DNA of 52,960 nt from an uncultured Pseudomonadota bacterium. GTDB taxonomy: Bacteria > Myxococcota_A > UBA796 > SXON01. Position numbers and translations under genes: made by a program. This document shows positions 32,210 through 41,723 of the stretch, piece by piece; positions within the stretch are counted from its first letter, which is position 1, and every line of letters starts with the position of its first letter. The notes under the pieces are model-generated. The model was not told where the DNA came from and did not search any database. It saw nothing but the letters and a program-made list of their open reading frames with translations. Location: NCBI GenBank assembly GCA_903891165.1, contig CAITDR010000185.1, forward strand, positions 1 to 52,960, in the 5' to 3' direction.

Positions 32210-32440
32210 CTAATCTTCCTTCTTTGCTGTTTCCAGCTTCTCTTCTTCGGTGGTCGTCGCCTTTTCAGCCTGGCTGCGGATGCCAGCCGATTCTGCACCG
32301 GACAGCGGATACACTTCGTTAAGGGCGGAAGCCCGGTCCAGCTGGGACTGCATCTTCATCGCGGCTTCGTAGGCGTTGCCATGGTCGTACTGGAGGTGTG
32401 CCGGGGATCCACAGGCCAGGACCAACAAAAAAGTCATCAT
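32210..32440 (-). CDS. Small Tad-locus lipoprotein
   Basis: 76 residues: MMTFLLVLAC with a lipobox at VLAC (Cys10), then a helical, charged mature part ending in TTTEEEKLETAKKED. The ATG at 32440 overlaps the stop of the TPR gene (ATGA), and GAGGG lies upstream. A much longer frame in the same register runs antisense-like through the TPR gene and should be ignored. By position it may be a partner of the TPR protein in pilus or secretin assembly; inference only. Confidence 0.65.
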   Translation of the reverse strand: MMTFLLVLACGSPAHLQYDHGNAYEAAMKMQSQLDRASALNEVYPLSGAESAGIRSQAEKATTTEEEKLETAKKED

Positions 32441-33144
32441 TTGCCCTCCGTGAGCAGCTTCTTGAGTGCTTCGGCTGCTGGAGCATAGCCTGGAGTGGCC
32501 TCCAAGGCAGCCTGATAGTAAAGGATTGCGTCCGCATGGTCTCCGCGCCACTCGCAGGCCACACCCATATTGTAGTCGGCCTCCGCCTCGCTTCCGGCGG
32601 AGCGGAACATCTGCTGGGCTTCTTGGTCCTTTTCCTGGCGGGCCAGGGCAAAGCCAAGGTTGTTCCGGGTCCGGTTTTGCGCCGGATCCAGACGCAGCGA
32701 GGCGCGATACCAGCGCACCGCATCCTCCAGCTTCCCGGCGGACATGGTCACAAAACCGAGGTTGTTGAGGACGTTCGGGTCCTCGGGTTGGAGCTGGCTG
32801 GCGCGCAGCAGCGCCTCCTCTGCACCGGGCAGATCTCCGCGATCCGCACGGACAACGCCGAGAAGTGCCCATGCACTGGCATCCCGACGGTGCTGCTTTA
32901 CCGTGCCGTTCAGCAGCTCTTCGGCCTCGGTGTGCATGCCCGACAAGTTCAGGGCCCGCGCCTGCACCACGTCCAACCACACACCGTTGACACCCTGGGC
33001 GCGCAGATCAGAACAAAGAGAGATAGCACCTGCATAAAATCCTGCGTCCACCATGCCGTCCAAGACCTGGGCCTGGGACTGGACCAGACTGGAGTCTGCT
33101 TGGCTGACCTCAGCTGCCGTTGCTATGGGGAAAAGTAGGATCAT
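32437..33144 (-). CDS. TadD-like TPR protein
   Basis: 235 residues with a short N-terminal signal sequence (MILLFPIATAAE). At least four tetratricopeptide repeats follow, with the typical W/LG/Y/A spacing in ASAWALLGVVRADRGDLPGA, VLNNLGFVTMSAGKLEDAVR, TRNNLGFALARQEKDQEAQQ and ADYNMGVACEWRGDHADAIL. TadD-type TPR proteins assist secretin or pilus assembly in the periplasm. It overlaps tadC by ATGA and the lipoprotein gene by ATGA. Confidence 0.85.
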   Translation of the reverse strand: MILLFPIATAAEVSQADSSLVQSQAQVLDGMVDAGFYAGAISLCSDLRAQGVNGVWLDVVQARALNLSGMHTEAEELLNGTVKQHRRDASAWALLGVVRADRGDLPGAEEALLRASQLQPEDPNVLNNLGFVTMSAGKLEDAVRWYRASLRLDPAQNRTRNNLGFALARQEKDQEAQQMFRSAGSEAEADYNMGVACEWRGDHADAILYYQAALEATPGYAPAAEALKKLLTEGK

Positions 33145-34073
33145 TGCGAAGAAGTGTTCGCGTTACGCGCCCCAAAGAGGCTACGCACCCGCAACATCGC
33201 GGGGGCCAGCAGCACCACCATCAGACAGGGCAAGATAAACACAATCATAATGATGGTGAGCTTGGGAGAAACTTGTGCGGCTTTCTCTTCCGCTTTCTGC
33301 ATACGCCGTACGCGAACGTGCTCGCTGTGCACCCGCAGCGCACGTGCCACCGAGGTGCCGAAACGTTCGGCTTGTACCAGCACATTCACCAGCGAAAGCA
33401 GCTCTTCCAGGCCGGTGCGATCGGCAAGGTGCCGCAGGGCTTCGGCGCGGGGTACACCGGCGGCCACCTCGGAAGTCACCATCTGCAGCTCCCGAGAAAG
33501 ATCGGGCGCACTCACTGCCATTTCGTCCGCGACCCGTCGGAAGGCAATGTCCAGACCCAGACCGGCTTCCACACAGCTGACCAGCAGGTCCAGCGCATCG
33601 GGGAAACCCCGCAGCAGGTCTGCCTGGCGTTTGGTGATCACATTCGTGATGTAGAGGTGAGGAAGATAGTAGCCAAAGGTGGAACCGATCAGCACGCCAA
33701 ACAGGACGTAGGTGAGCTGCGCGTTGCGGAGGAAGAGGTAGCCCAGCCCTCCCAGCCCCACCAGCAACAACGTACGCAGTGCATTGTAGTAGAGCACCGC
33801 ATCGCGGTTACGAAAGCCAGCCTGGCCCAGTCTTTTACGCAGGGCAACCAGCTCATCTTGGTCGTCGCTGGTGGAGAGCCGTGCGGCGGTGCGTGCGACC
33901 GCAGAGACGGTCGAGGCGGCCGGCACCCGTGGGGCCTCGTCCACCCCGGTGAAGGCGGCGATACGATCCGCAGCCGTTCGATCGGGCCGAAAGAACATGT
34001 ACCAGACGGCCCCAGCCAGACCGCCGACCGCGCCCACCGTCGCAACCATGGCGATTAATGCGGTGCGGTCCAT
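33141..34073 (-). CDS. tadC: TadC, type II/IV secretion inner-membrane platform protein
   Basis: 310 residues of the GspF fold: N-terminal helix, LRKRLGQAGFRN, paired central helices, cytoplasmic domain with FPDALDLLVSCVEAGLGLD, and a final pair of helices near 275-297. It forms the inner-membrane platform of the Tad pilus together with TadB. Start overlaps the TadB stop (TGATG). Confidence 0.93.
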   Translation of the reverse strand: MDRTALIAMVATVGAVGGLAGAVWYMFFRPDRTAADRIAAFTGVDEAPRVPAASTVSAVARTAARLSTSDDQDELVALRKRLGQAGFRNRDAVLYYNALRTLLLVGLGGLGYLFLRNAQLTYVLFGVLIGSTFGYYLPHLYITNVITKRQADLLRGFPDALDLLVSCVEAGLGLDIAFRRVADEMAVSAPDLSRELQMVTSEVAAGVPRAEALRHLADRTGLEELLSLVNVLVQAERFGTSVARALRVHSEHVRVRRMQKAEEKAAQVSPKLTIIMIVFILPCLMVVLLAPAMLRVRSLFGARNANTSSQ

Positions 34074-35005
34074 CAGACCTCCACCTTGGCAAAGTCGTAC
34101 ATCAGGAAGACCCCGAAGCAGAACATCATGATGCAGGCCGCCAGCATCAGGTTGCCCAGCGGGTCGGTGATCAGCGGCATCAGGTAGTCCGGATTACGGA
34201 ACATGATCATGCCGGACACAAAGAAAGGCAGGCTGCCCAACACCCAGGCCGTAAACCGTGCCTCGGAGGTCAGTGCCGAAAGTTTTCCTTCAAACAGGAA
34301 CCGGGAGCGGACGGTGGCGGAGATATTCTGGAGGATCTCCACCAAGTTACCACCGGTGTCCCGCTGCAACAGCACCGAGCTGACGAAGATCTGCAGGTCG
34401 AAGCAGCCGGGGTTGCGGCGCAGCAGGTTCTGCATACACTCGCGCAGGTCGCGGCCCAGGTTATTCTCTTCGTAGACCCGGTCAAATTCAGGGCCGATGG
34501 GATCGGGGATCTCGTCCGCGGCCATCTTCAGGGACTCGCCCAGGCCGTGACCCGCTTGCAGCGACCGGGAGATCAGGTCCAGGGCCTCGGGCAGCTGTTC
34601 CGTTAACTTGCGCATCCGTGCGTTTGCGCGAAAACGGAGGACCAACACAGGTACTAACGCACCAGCCATCCCAATCATGCCTAGCAGGCTCTTGAAGAGC
34701 ACCATCCCAATCAGGGCACCAATCAGGGCACCGACGGCCATGGCCGCTTGAAGCGTGCTCATCGGATAGGGTGAACCCGCCTGCCGCAGCATCACGTCCA
34801 GACCCGCCTCGTTGCGGATGCGCGTGTCCACGCCCTGCATCCGCAGGAGGTTCACCTGCTCGTTGGTGGGGAGGGTTCCCAGGCGGCGTTGCACCTCTCG
34901 GGCCGAACTTTCCTGCAGCGAACGTAAGAGCCAGAAGATGCCCTGTCCCAGGAGAAACACCACCAGGACCACAAGACCCGCCGCTACCAGGGTGATATTT
35001 CCCAT
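34073..35005 (-). CDS. tadB: TadB, Tad pilus inner-membrane platform protein
   Basis: 310 residues, GspF superfamily. N-terminal membrane helix ([18 protein letters not shown]), then MLRQAG, two central helices, cytoplasmic domain with [20 protein letters not shown] and a terminal helix pair. It is the paralogue and partner of TadC. Three bases separate it from the ATPase gene. Confidence 0.93.
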   Translation of the reverse strand: MGNITLVAAGLVVLVVFLLGQGIFWLLRSLQESSAREVQRRLGTLPTNEQVNLLRMQGVDTRIRNEAGLDVMLRQAGSPYPMSTLQAAMAVGALIGALIGMVLFKSLLGMIGMAGALVPVLVLRFRANARMRKLTEQLPEALDLISRSLQAGHGLGESLKMAADEIPDPIGPEFDRVYEENNLGRDLRECMQNLLRRNPGCFDLQIFVSSVLLQRDTGGNLVEILQNISATVRSRFLFEGKLSALTSEARFTAWVLGSLPFFVSGMIMFRNPDYLMPLITDPLGNLMLAACIMMFCFGVFLMYDFAKVEV

Positions 35006-35008
35006 CGC

Positions 35009-36352
35009 TCAGACCTCCTGCTCGAAGCGGAAAAGATCTGGCGGGAGTAGGATCCCGTTTCTTTCCAGACGTTTGGCGAAGCGTGGCCGGATTCCTGTAG
35101 CCCGGAATACACCCCGGACCTTTCCGTCGTCGTCTACGCCTCTCTGTTCAAACACAAAAATGTCCTGCGTGGTGATCACGCCTCCCTCCATACCGGTGAC
35201 TTCGGTCACCGCCAACAACCGCCGGGAGCCGTCCGAGAGACGATCCAGCTGGATCACCACGTCCAGAGCGCGGGCGATCATCTCACGGATGTTTTTGTCC
35301 GAGAGGTTGGGCATGCCCATGCCGATCATCGTCTCAAAGCGGGCGAGGGCGTCACGGGTGGAGTTGGAGTGGACCGTGGCAAGAGAGCCTTCGTGGCCGG
35401 TGTTCATGGCCTGAAGCATGTCAATCGCTTCGCTGCCACGAATCTCGCCCAGGATGATGCGGTCGGGTCGCATCCGCAGGGTATTCTTCACCAGATCACG
35501 CTGGTTGACTTCGCCCTTTCCTTCCAGGTTGGGGGGGCGGGTCTCCAGGCGGACGACGTGGCTTTGCTGCATCTGCAGCTCGGCGCTGTCCTCGATGGTG
35601 ATGATGCGCTCTCCGTCGGGGATGAAGGAAGAGAGCACGTTCAACATGGTGGTTTTACCGGAGCCCGTGCCGCCGGAGATGATGGTATTGAGCTTGCTGC
35701 GTACACAGCCGCGCAGCACCTCCATCACCTGGCGGGGCACCGCTCCGAAGTTGATCAGGGACTCGGCCGTGATCGCTTTGGTGCCAAATTTACGGATCGA
35801 AACCGTTGGACCGTCAAGAGCCAGCGGAGGAATGATGGCGTTGAAGCGGCTTCCATCGGCCAGACGTGCGTCCACCATGGGGCTGGTTTCGTCGATACGC
35901 CGACCCACCGCGCTGACAATACGCTCGATCACCTGCATCAGGTGGCGGTTGTCCTGGAAGCGCACGTCGCAGCGGTTCAAAAGGCCGTTGCGCTCCACCC
36001 AGATGCGCTCAGGGCCGTTGATGAGGATGTCGGAGATGGTGGGGTCTTTCAGGAGCGGTTCCAGCGGGCCAAGACCGAGGATCTCGTCCAGGATCTCGTC
36101 CACCAGACGCTCGCGCTCCATACGATTCAGCGGGAGCTGGCGGGCCTCGATCTCCACCGCGAGGGTCTCGCGCATCCGCGCGGCCAGCTCGTCCCGGGGC
36201 GTGCTCCCGATCTGCTCGAAGTCCAGACCCTCCAGAATTTCATTGTGGAGAGAGCGCTTGATACGCTCAAATTCAGCACTATCCGCGCTGGGACCTACCC
36301 CACGCTGACGCTGCTGTACTCCCCGAACTCGATCAATGAGGCGTGAAGACAA
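35009..36352 (-). CDS. cpaF: TadA/CpaF, Tad pilus secretion ATPase
   Basis: 447 residues from a TTG start, supported by GAGGTG five bases upstream and by the 9-base gap to cpaE. N-terminal domain [19 protein letters not shown], then [19 protein letters not shown]. The ATPase core has Walker [12 protein letters not shown], Asp box [10 protein letters not shown], Walker B region [20 protein letters not shown] and the His box [16 protein letters not shown] hexameric motor that powers Flp pilin assembly. Confidence 0.95.
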   Translation of the reverse strand: MSSRLIDRVRGVQQRQRGVGPSADSAEFERIKRSLHNEILEGLDFEQIGSTPRDELAARMRETLAVEIEARQLPLNRMERERLVDEILDEILGLGPLEPLLKDPTISDILINGPERIWVERNGLLNRCDVRFQDNRHLMQVIERIVSAVGRRIDETSPMVDARLADGSRFNAIIPPLALDGPTVSIRKFGTKAITAESLINFGAVPRQVMEVLRGCVRSKLNTIISGGTGSGKTTMLNVLSSFIPDGERIITIEDSAELQMQQSHVVRLETRPPNLEGKGEVNQRDLVKNTLRMRPDRIILGEIRGSEAIDMLQAMNTGHEGSLATVHSNSTRDALARFETMIGMGMPNLSDKNIREMIARALDVVIQLDRLSDGSRRLLAVTEVTGMEGGVITTQDIFVFEQRGVDDDGKVRGVFRATGIRPRFAKRLERNGILLPPDLFRFEQEV

Positions 36353-36361
36353 AGGATCACC

Positions 36362-37540
36362 TCAGAAGCGGAACAACCAACCCATCACGCTACCGGACTT
36401 CTTCTCTTCCTGGACCTCGCCGTCCGTCAAGAGTGCCACCATTGCCTCTATATCCCGGGTGATCGGGGCCTTGCGGTCCAACTCCCGGAGCAGACGACCA
36501 TCATTCACCGCTTTGGCGGCCAGACGATCCTCGGAGATAACGATGTCTACTTTACGACGAAGGTTGTCTTCGATCACAGACATCGGCAGGGCGGTGTTCT
36601 TGCGATCAAAGCGGTTCAGGATCACATGAACACGTTCTTTTTCGATGCCCATTGTTTCGATAAGCTGGAGACGACGCCAGGTATTTTTGATGCCGGGCAC
36701 ATCATGGGTGGCGACCAGTAGAATATGGTCGGCCACGGTGGCGGCGGTCATCGCGGCCGAGTCCAGGCTGTTGCCGCAGTCCACGATGCAGTACTGGTAG
36801 GCGCGCGCCACCGCCGTCAGGACGCGCATCACCCCTTCGGGCTGCACTTCCTCTCGCGAAGCCAGCTCGGCAGGCTGAGCCAGGACGTGGATTTTGCTTG
36901 GATGTACCACCACATGCCCGGCCAACATACGCTCGTCCAGGCGATGGAGGTTGCGGAAGAGGTCATGGATACTCTGGGTCGGCGTCAGGTCCAGAAATGC
37001 AGCGGCATCGCCCATGGCAAAGTCGAAGTCAACCAGGCAGACCCGGTGGACGGGGGAGAGCTCCCCCGCCAAGTTGACGCCTAAAAGTGTGGTTCCGACG
37101 CCCCCTTTGGAGCCCCAGAGCGCGATTACCTCTCCACCATCATCCCCCGCTCCCTCGCGGAAGGTGGCCTCGTGCAGCGCCTGCCGGAGCAATTCCGCGT
37201 CGTCTGGCAGCACCACAAATTCGCGGTAGCCCGCCCGCATCGCCGCACGAAGGCGGGCGTTGTCAGAACGTGCCGCAATGGCGACGAGCACGGTGCGGGT
37301 GGACTCCTGGTGGATGGCCGCCCCGATACGGATGGCCTCTTCAAAATCGGTATCGAAGCCTACAAGAACCATCTCAGGGCGCATCTTGCGCATCATCGCA
37401 AGTGCATCTTCGTAGGGAGTCACACCCGACGGCAGTGCAGCCTCGGCGCCCAGGGCTTCACGCACCAACCCCATCGCCCTTGCATCTACACCGATCACCA
37501 GGACGGTGGCTGCATTACTGGAGATCCCCGCGCTCCGCAT
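36362..37540 (-). CDS. cpaE: CpaE/TadZ, pilus localisation ATPase
   Basis: 392 residues: an N-terminal receiver-like domain (about 12-125; no phospho-acceptor Asp in the usual place, so atypical) and a MinD/ParA-like ATPase with deviant Walker A WGSKGGVGTT, LVDFDFAMGDAAAFLDL (Walker A' region) and IVDCGNSLDSAA. TadZ proteins localise the Tad machine to a pole or patch. Standard place between secretin and CpaF. Confidence 0.92.
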   Translation of the reverse strand: MRSAGISSNAATVLVIGVDARAMGLVREALGAEAALPSGVTPYEDALAMMRKMRPEMVLVGFDTDFEEAIRIGAAIHQESTRTVLVAIAARSDNARLRAAMRAGYREFVVLPDDAELLRQALHEATFREGAGDDGGEVIALWGSKGGVGTTLLGVNLAGELSPVHRVCLVDFDFAMGDAAAFLDLTPTQSIHDLFRNLHRLDERMLAGHVVVHPSKIHVLAQPAELASREEVQPEGVMRVLTAVARAYQYCIVDCGNSLDSAAMTAATVADHILLVATHDVPGIKNTWRRLQLIETMGIEKERVHVILNRFDRKNTALPMSVIEDNLRRKVDIVISEDRLAAKAVNDGRLLRELDRKAPITRDIEAMVALLTDGEVQEEKKSGSVMGWLFRF

Positions 37541-37543
37541 GGC

Positions 37544-38872
37544 TTAGCGCTCCATCCCGATCGCACCTGCGGGCTGCGAGGTGCGTGTACCCGGCCCTCC
37601 GGTGATTGCGCCGAGCATGTAGAGGTCGAAATCGCTGGGAGCGTAGGACTCGGTGGTCCCCGGAATCGGCGGCACCTCGTCGGCGGCCAGCGGACGCACG
37701 AGGTAGGGGGTGACAAAGACCATCAGCTCCAATTCTTCGCGTTCGTGTTTGACGTAGCGAAAAGCACTTCCGATAATCGGAATATCGCCGAGAATGGGAA
37801 TCTGCGACCGGGTGGCAATGGTGCGCTCGGAGAGCATTCCCGCCATCGCAAAGGTCATACCGGAGCGCAGACGCAAGTGACTCTCGGCCTTCCGAACGGA
37901 GAGTGCAGGGAGCTGTAGGCCCACCAGCTGGATCCCGTTTGCCGGGTCCACATCGGAGACCTCCACCTTGGCGCGCATGTCAACCACATCTCCTGAGAGT
38001 ACGGTAGGAACAAAGGACAACTTGATGCCATAGTCCTTGTATTCGATGGAGATCACCCCGTCGCGCTGACCCACGGGTACGGGGATCTCGCCCCCAACCA
38101 TAAAGTCAGCTTGCTGGCCGGAAAGAGCAACCAGGGTGGGCTGGGCGAGGGTACGGGCGATGTTGTTCTGTTCCAGCACATTCAAAAGCGCCGTGAAGTT
38201 GAACATCCCGGCCGCACCCGCCAGACCCAGGCCGTAGTCCCCGGCGATCAGCACCGGCGTGGTCAGAGCACTCTGCCAGAAGCCGCCTCCGCCGCCCACA
38301 TCCAACAGCCCGTTCAGGCCCATCTCGCGGATATTGCTGCGGTTGACCTCCGCAAAAACCACACGCAACTGCACCTGATTGTCGCCACGGACAGTCATCA
38401 GGTTTACAAAATCTTCGTCGTAGATCCGGGCGACGGCGGCAACCCGCTCCAGGGTTTCAAGGTCGTCTACCGCACCCTCCACCACGAGGCGATCCTGGAC
38501 CGTGTAGACCCGGGGGACGGAACCGCCTCCGGTGGACTCAATACGGCGTCGCACCTCGAAGATCTGGCTATTGCTGACCATCACCTGATAGGAGACCGGG
38601 TGGGCTTCGTCGCCCCGGAACCAGACCCACAGATCGGTTTTTCCGGCGGACATCGCCCGTAATTGGTACTGGCCTTCCTCTAAAAGCCGCAGCTCCACAA
38701 TCTCAGGATCGCTGATGAGTACACGTGCAACCGGCCGAGCTTCGTGCCGGATCACCGACTCACCGACGCTGACTTCGATCACATTCGCAGCCTCAGAGGC
38801 TACGGGAGAAGGCGCCGGTTCGGCAGGGCCCGCCAGGGCAATTGACAACAGAGCATATAGCAACATTCTCAT
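37544..38872 (-). CDS. cpaC: CpaC/RcpA, Tad pilus secretin
   Basis: 442 residues with a signal peptide (MRMLLYALLSIALA). An N-terminal pilus/secretin domain (EVSVGESVIRHEARPVARV, SDPEIVELRLL) is followed by a BON-like segment and the secretin beta domain with VPVLGDIP-like IPILGDIPIIGSAFRY and ELELMVFVTPYLVRPL. It forms the outer-membrane channel for the pilus. Confidence 0.94.
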   Translation of the reverse strand: MRMLLYALLSIALAGPAEPAPSPVASEAANVIEVSVGESVIRHEARPVARVLISDPEIVELRLLEEGQYQLRAMSAGKTDLWVWFRGDEAHPVSYQVMVSNSQIFEVRRRIESTGGGSVPRVYTVQDRLVVEGAVDDLETLERVAAVARIYDEDFVNLMTVRGDNQVQLRVVFAEVNRSNIREMGLNGLLDVGGGGGFWQSALTTPVLIAGDYGLGLAGAAGMFNFTALLNVLEQNNIARTLAQPTLVALSGQQADFMVGGEIPVPVGQRDGVISIEYKDYGIKLSFVPTVLSGDVVDMRAKVEVSDVDPANGIQLVGLQLPALSVRKAESHLRLRSGMTFAMAGMLSERTIATRSQIPILGDIPIIGSAFRYVKHEREELELMVFVTPYLVRPLAADEVPPIPGTTESYAPSDFDLYMLGAITGGPGTRTSQPAGAIGMER

Positions 38873-38883
38873 CCTTCCCTGGT

Positions 38884-39858
38884 TCAGCGATTCCGGTTCT
38901 TGGTGGTCTTCTCGGTGGTCGAGCCATCCGCCCCGAAGACAATCTCGGTCTTGGATCCACCCTGAACCACCTCAGCCCGCTCTCCAGGAGCTGCCTCGGT
39001 CTTGGTGCCGCCGGTCGCCGCCCGGGTCACCGCCTGCTGAGGCTGCGGGTTGCCATCTGCCGTCAGCCCGATGAGTTGACGTGCGGTCATGACCCCGTCG
39101 TTCTTCATCTGGGTGAAGTCGGTATCGGTCCGCAGGGTGACGTGGACGTCGCCCTGAGAGACCGCCAAGGCCAACATCTCAGCCTCGTCTGGCATCAGCT
39201 CAAGGGTGATGGAGGGCTTGATGTTTCGCATATTGGTAGCGGGGCGGGCGTTTTTGTCTTTGGGGTCCACCGGGCCGGACTGGGAGGACAGGTTGTTGCC
39301 CACTGCCAGTATTTTGATGCCTTCGAGAATGGTTTTTGCCACCCACTTCGCACCCACCTGGTCCGGGTTCTCCGGCCGGATGGTCACGATAATGTCCACG
39401 TAGTTGCCCGGCTGAAGCAGTCCGGCAACTGCGGTTTCGGTATCAGTGGCTACCGTAAAGGCGCGCTTGCCGGGAGCGATGATCGCGTTTAGACCCACAC
39501 CGGCGTCGGGACGGGCGAGGCGTTCTTCGCGCACCAGCTCGTTGACGAGGATGCGCTCGCGGGGGGTGCGGCCGCGCACTTCGTCCAGCGTGCGGAAGGT
39601 GGTCTCCTGGGTAATCATGACAGGATCAAGCTGGGTGATCATCACGTCCTGATCGGTGATGGGCACGCCCATGTACAGGTCGTGCACCGCCACCACCACC
39701 CCGATGGTCTCCTTGGGCTTGGAGGCGGCCGCGGCCAGCTGCTGGGAGCGGTTCACCACCTGCAGGACAAAATACCCGGCCCCCACAGCAGCAATCAGCG
39801 TTCCCCCCAAGAAGAGAATAGGGAGAAGTCGGTTCTGGGCTTGCGTCCGGGCTGCCAT
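38884..39858 (-). CDS. cpaB: CpaB/RcpC, Tad pilus periplasmic protein
   Basis: 324 residues. Membrane anchor (about 11-33), then an SAF-type domain (VVAVHDLYMGVPITDQDVMI, ERILVNELV) and a domain RAFTVATDTETAVAGLLQPG followed by YVDIIVTI, the hallmark of CpaB. The C-terminal about 55 residues are low-complexity. It stabilises the secretin or pilin. It lies downstream of the flp terminator, so the machinery genes probably start from their own promoter in 39859-39962, though none is clear. Confidence 0.92.
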   Translation of the reverse strand: MAARTQAQNRLLPILFLGGTLIAAVGAGYFVLQVVNRSQQLAAAASKPKETIGVVVAVHDLYMGVPITDQDVMITQLDPVMITQETTFRTLDEVRGRTPRERILVNELVREERLARPDAGVGLNAIIAPGKRAFTVATDTETAVAGLLQPGNYVDIIVTIRPENPDQVGAKWVAKTILEGIKILAVGNNLSSQSGPVDPKDKNARPATNMRNIKPSITLELMPDEAEMLALAVSQGDVHVTLRTDTDFTQMKNDGVMTARQLIGLTADGNPQPQQAVTRAATGGTKTEAAPGERAEVVQGGSKTEIVFGADGSTTEKTTKNRNR

Positions 39859-39962
39859 ACGGCTCTCCTGAACCTCATGAATAGTGAGGCTACTGCGGAA
39901 CCCTATATCCCGTCTGCTGGGAATGCAAAATTACGAAGCAGCAACATGCGCCCGCTTGGCGT

Positions 39963-40003
39963 AAAAAAAGCAGAGGAGAAGGCATCATCTGCCTTCTCCT
40001 CTG
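39963..40003 (-). terminator. Strong terminator after flp1
   Basis: On the minus strand, a perfect 14-bp stem (CAGAGGAGAAGGCA with TGCCTTCTCCTCTG) and a 5-base loop are followed by TTTTTTT. It separates the two pilin genes from the assembly genes, allowing pilin mRNA to accumulate to higher levels. Confidence 0.9.
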
Positions 40004-40023
40004 GGTCTTACGAGCGCGTGGGC

Positions 40024-40194
40024 TCAGGAACCGGTAGCGCCGCCGACGGTGTTGGCCACTTCGTCGAACATATCGCTGAGGTTCTGGCCAAGCAGGGTCA
40101 GCGCGGTGATGATGGCGACGGCAACAAGTGCCGCGATCAGGCCGTATTCAATGGCGGTAGCGCCGGACTCGTCGCGGAAGAAACGGGTAAGCAT
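40024..40194 (-). CDS. flp1: Flp pilin 1
   Basis: 56 residues, too short for many gene finders. MLTRFFRDESG leader, then ATAIEYGLIAALVAVAIIT: cleavage after Gly11, Glu at +5 and Tyr at +6, the Flp signature. The C-terminal NLSDMFDEVANTVGG completes the subunit. AGGAG lies eight bases before the ATG. It differs from flp2 only at two residues in the leader (T3/A3 and R7/K7); the mature subunits are identical. Confidence 0.95.
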   Translation of the reverse strand: MLTRFFRDESGATAIEYGLIAALVAVAIITALTLLGQNLSDMFDEVANTVGGATGS

Positions 40195-40216
40195 GCTGGT
40201 ACTCCTAGGTGTGGTT

Positions 40217-40233
40217 GGTGGACGCCGTCCACC
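40217..40233. repeat. Hairpin between flp genes
   Basis: GGTGGAC-GCC-GTCCACC is a perfect 7-bp dyad in the 101-base spacer between flp2 and flp1. It has no U-run; an mRNA processing or stabilising hairpin is plausible. Confidence 0.45.
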
Positions 40234-40295
40234 GGAATTCTATCTGACCCTTCCGGAAGCGCCACCCAGGCGCCCAGAAAGGTGAGGGAGGGAGA

Positions 40296-40466
40296 TCAGG
40301 AACCGGTGGCGCCGCCGACGGTGTTGGCCACTTCGTCGAACATGTCGCTGAGGTTCTGGCCGAGCAGGGTCAGCGCCGTGATGATGGCGACCGCCACAAG
40401 CGCCGCGATCAGACCGTACTCAATGGCGGTAGCGCCGGATTCGTCCTTGAAAAAGCGTGCAAGCAT
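40296..40466 (-). CDS. flp2: Flp pilin 2
   Basis: 56 residues: leader MLARFFKDESG and the same mature sequence as flp1. GGAG is well spaced before the ATG. The DNA differs mainly at third codon positions, so the copies are an old or selected duplicate rather than an assembly artefact. This is the upstream copy; its promoter should lie in 40467-40573, which is AT-rich (an unbroken T-run and TATACAC), but I cannot assign boxes with confidence. Confidence 0.95.
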   Translation of the reverse strand: MLARFFKDESGATAIEYGLIAALVAVAIITALTLLGQNLSDMFDEVANTVGGATGS

Positions 40467-40573
40467 GGGATTCTCCTGTCGAGCGTTTTTGGAGCAGACG
40501 TACCGGGAAGGTTACCCGACTGGTCTACACACACAGTGTATACGGATCTTGTCTCAAAAGATAAAATTTTTTT

Positions 40574-41692
40574 TCAGTTTTTCACGGAGGCCCATTCCGC
40601 GGGCATTTGGATTTCCGATTCTCCTGATAGGAATCGGAAAAAATCGGGACCGAGGAGGCGGATGCGCCAATCCTGCAGTGCTTCATTCCGTGACAGCCTG
40701 CCGACCACCCGTTCTGGGAGGAGGAGGTCCACCGAAATTCCAGTTTTTAATTCCACAATTCTGCCTGCGGCGCGCACCATATCCACCCAGGCGCGGGGCC
40801 GGGAAATGACGGGTGGCGGCGCAGATCCTGGCAGGTGGAGCAGCTCCAAGATGGCGGCGCCGTCCCGCTTCCATACCTGCGAGGGCATACGACGATTGGC
40901 CTGCATTCCCTCTATGGTTCTGGGGCTTCGACGCGCAAGATCCAGCATCAGGGCGTCCGAAAGCACGCCACTCCGGGGCAGATCCCGCAGCTGCGCGGTG
41001 CTTTCCCGCCAACGGGCAAGGGCCTGCAGGGCGCGGCGCCCGGCATCGTCCAGGTTGGCGGAGCCGAGCACCGTCCGCCACAGCTCCCCCGGGTCATCGG
41101 CACCGGAAAGGACCTCGTCCGTCAAAAAAGAGGCTACGTCCTCTATAGAGCGCTCCTGAAGCTGTCTACGAAGCAGGCGCTCCAGCGGTGGCAGCACCCA
41201 CACATCGTCGGCAGCGTAGCGCATTTGCTCTTCGCTGAGGGGCCGCCTGGACCAATCGGAAAGGGTCTCCGCCTTGTCCATGGGGACCGCGAGCAGCCGG
41301 GTGACCAGCTCCTGCAGGCGGCAGGGCCAGCTCATACCGACGCAAGCCGCCGCTACTTGGGTATCAAAAATACGCTGTGGCGCAATGCCGACTACCCGAC
41401 GCAGGATCTGCACGTCCATCTGCCCACCGTGCAGCACCACCGGCACCTGCTCGATCAGCGGGCGCAGCAGGCCCAGGTCTACGCCGAAGGGGTCGATGAG
41501 AAAAATCTCCCCTTCGTCCCCGCGAAGCTGCACCAGCATCAGCTTGGGGTGGTAGGAGCGCTCGGTATGAAATTCCGTATCCAGGTACAGTTTTTCGGAG
41601 GCAAGCAGACCAGGCAGCACCGCCTGGAGAGCGGCATCCGTGCGCAGGAAGCGGGTGCTCGGCCGTGGCTCAGAGAGATAGGGGGGGGACAT
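40574..41692 (-). CDS. rnd: Ribonuclease D
   Basis: 372 residues from ATG 41692; the frame extends upstream but only into sequence antisense to the BtaA-like gene. DEDDy exonuclease motifs: LYLDTEFHTE (Asp, Glu), VVLHGGQMDVQIL (Asp) and YAADDVWVL (Tyr, Asp). Two HRDC-like helical domains follow (about 205-290 and 300-370). RNase D trims the 3' ends of tRNA precursors. It is divergent from the BtaA-like gene by 31 bases. Confidence 0.93.
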   Translation of the reverse strand: MSPPYLSEPRPSTRFLRTDAALQAVLPGLLASEKLYLDTEFHTERSYHPKLMLVQLRGDEGEIFLIDPFGVDLGLLRPLIEQVPVVLHGGQMDVQILRRVVGIAPQRIFDTQVAAACVGMSWPCRLQELVTRLLAVPMDKAETLSDWSRRPLSEEQMRYAADDVWVLPPLERLLRRQLQERSIEDVASFLTDEVLSGADDPGELWRTVLGSANLDDAGRRALQALARWRESTAQLRDLPRSGVLSDALMLDLARRSPRTIEGMQANRRMPSQVWKRDGAAILELLHLPGSAPPPVISRPRAWVDMVRAAGRIVELKTGISVDLLLPERVVGRLSRNEALQDWRIRLLGPDFFRFLSGESEIQMPAEWASVKN

Positions 41693-41723
41693 GCTCTTCT
41701 GCCTTATCCTCTCCGGGTGAAAA

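Noticed and set aside
32441..32980. 256-residue frame ending in the small lipoprotein
   Set aside because: Only the last 76 residues begin with a lipobox and match an ATGA junction; the rest is a shadow of the TPR gene.
40467..40573. Sigma-54 or clear sigma-70 promoter for flp
   Set aside because: TTGAGA and TATACA-like words are present but the spacing does not fit either class.
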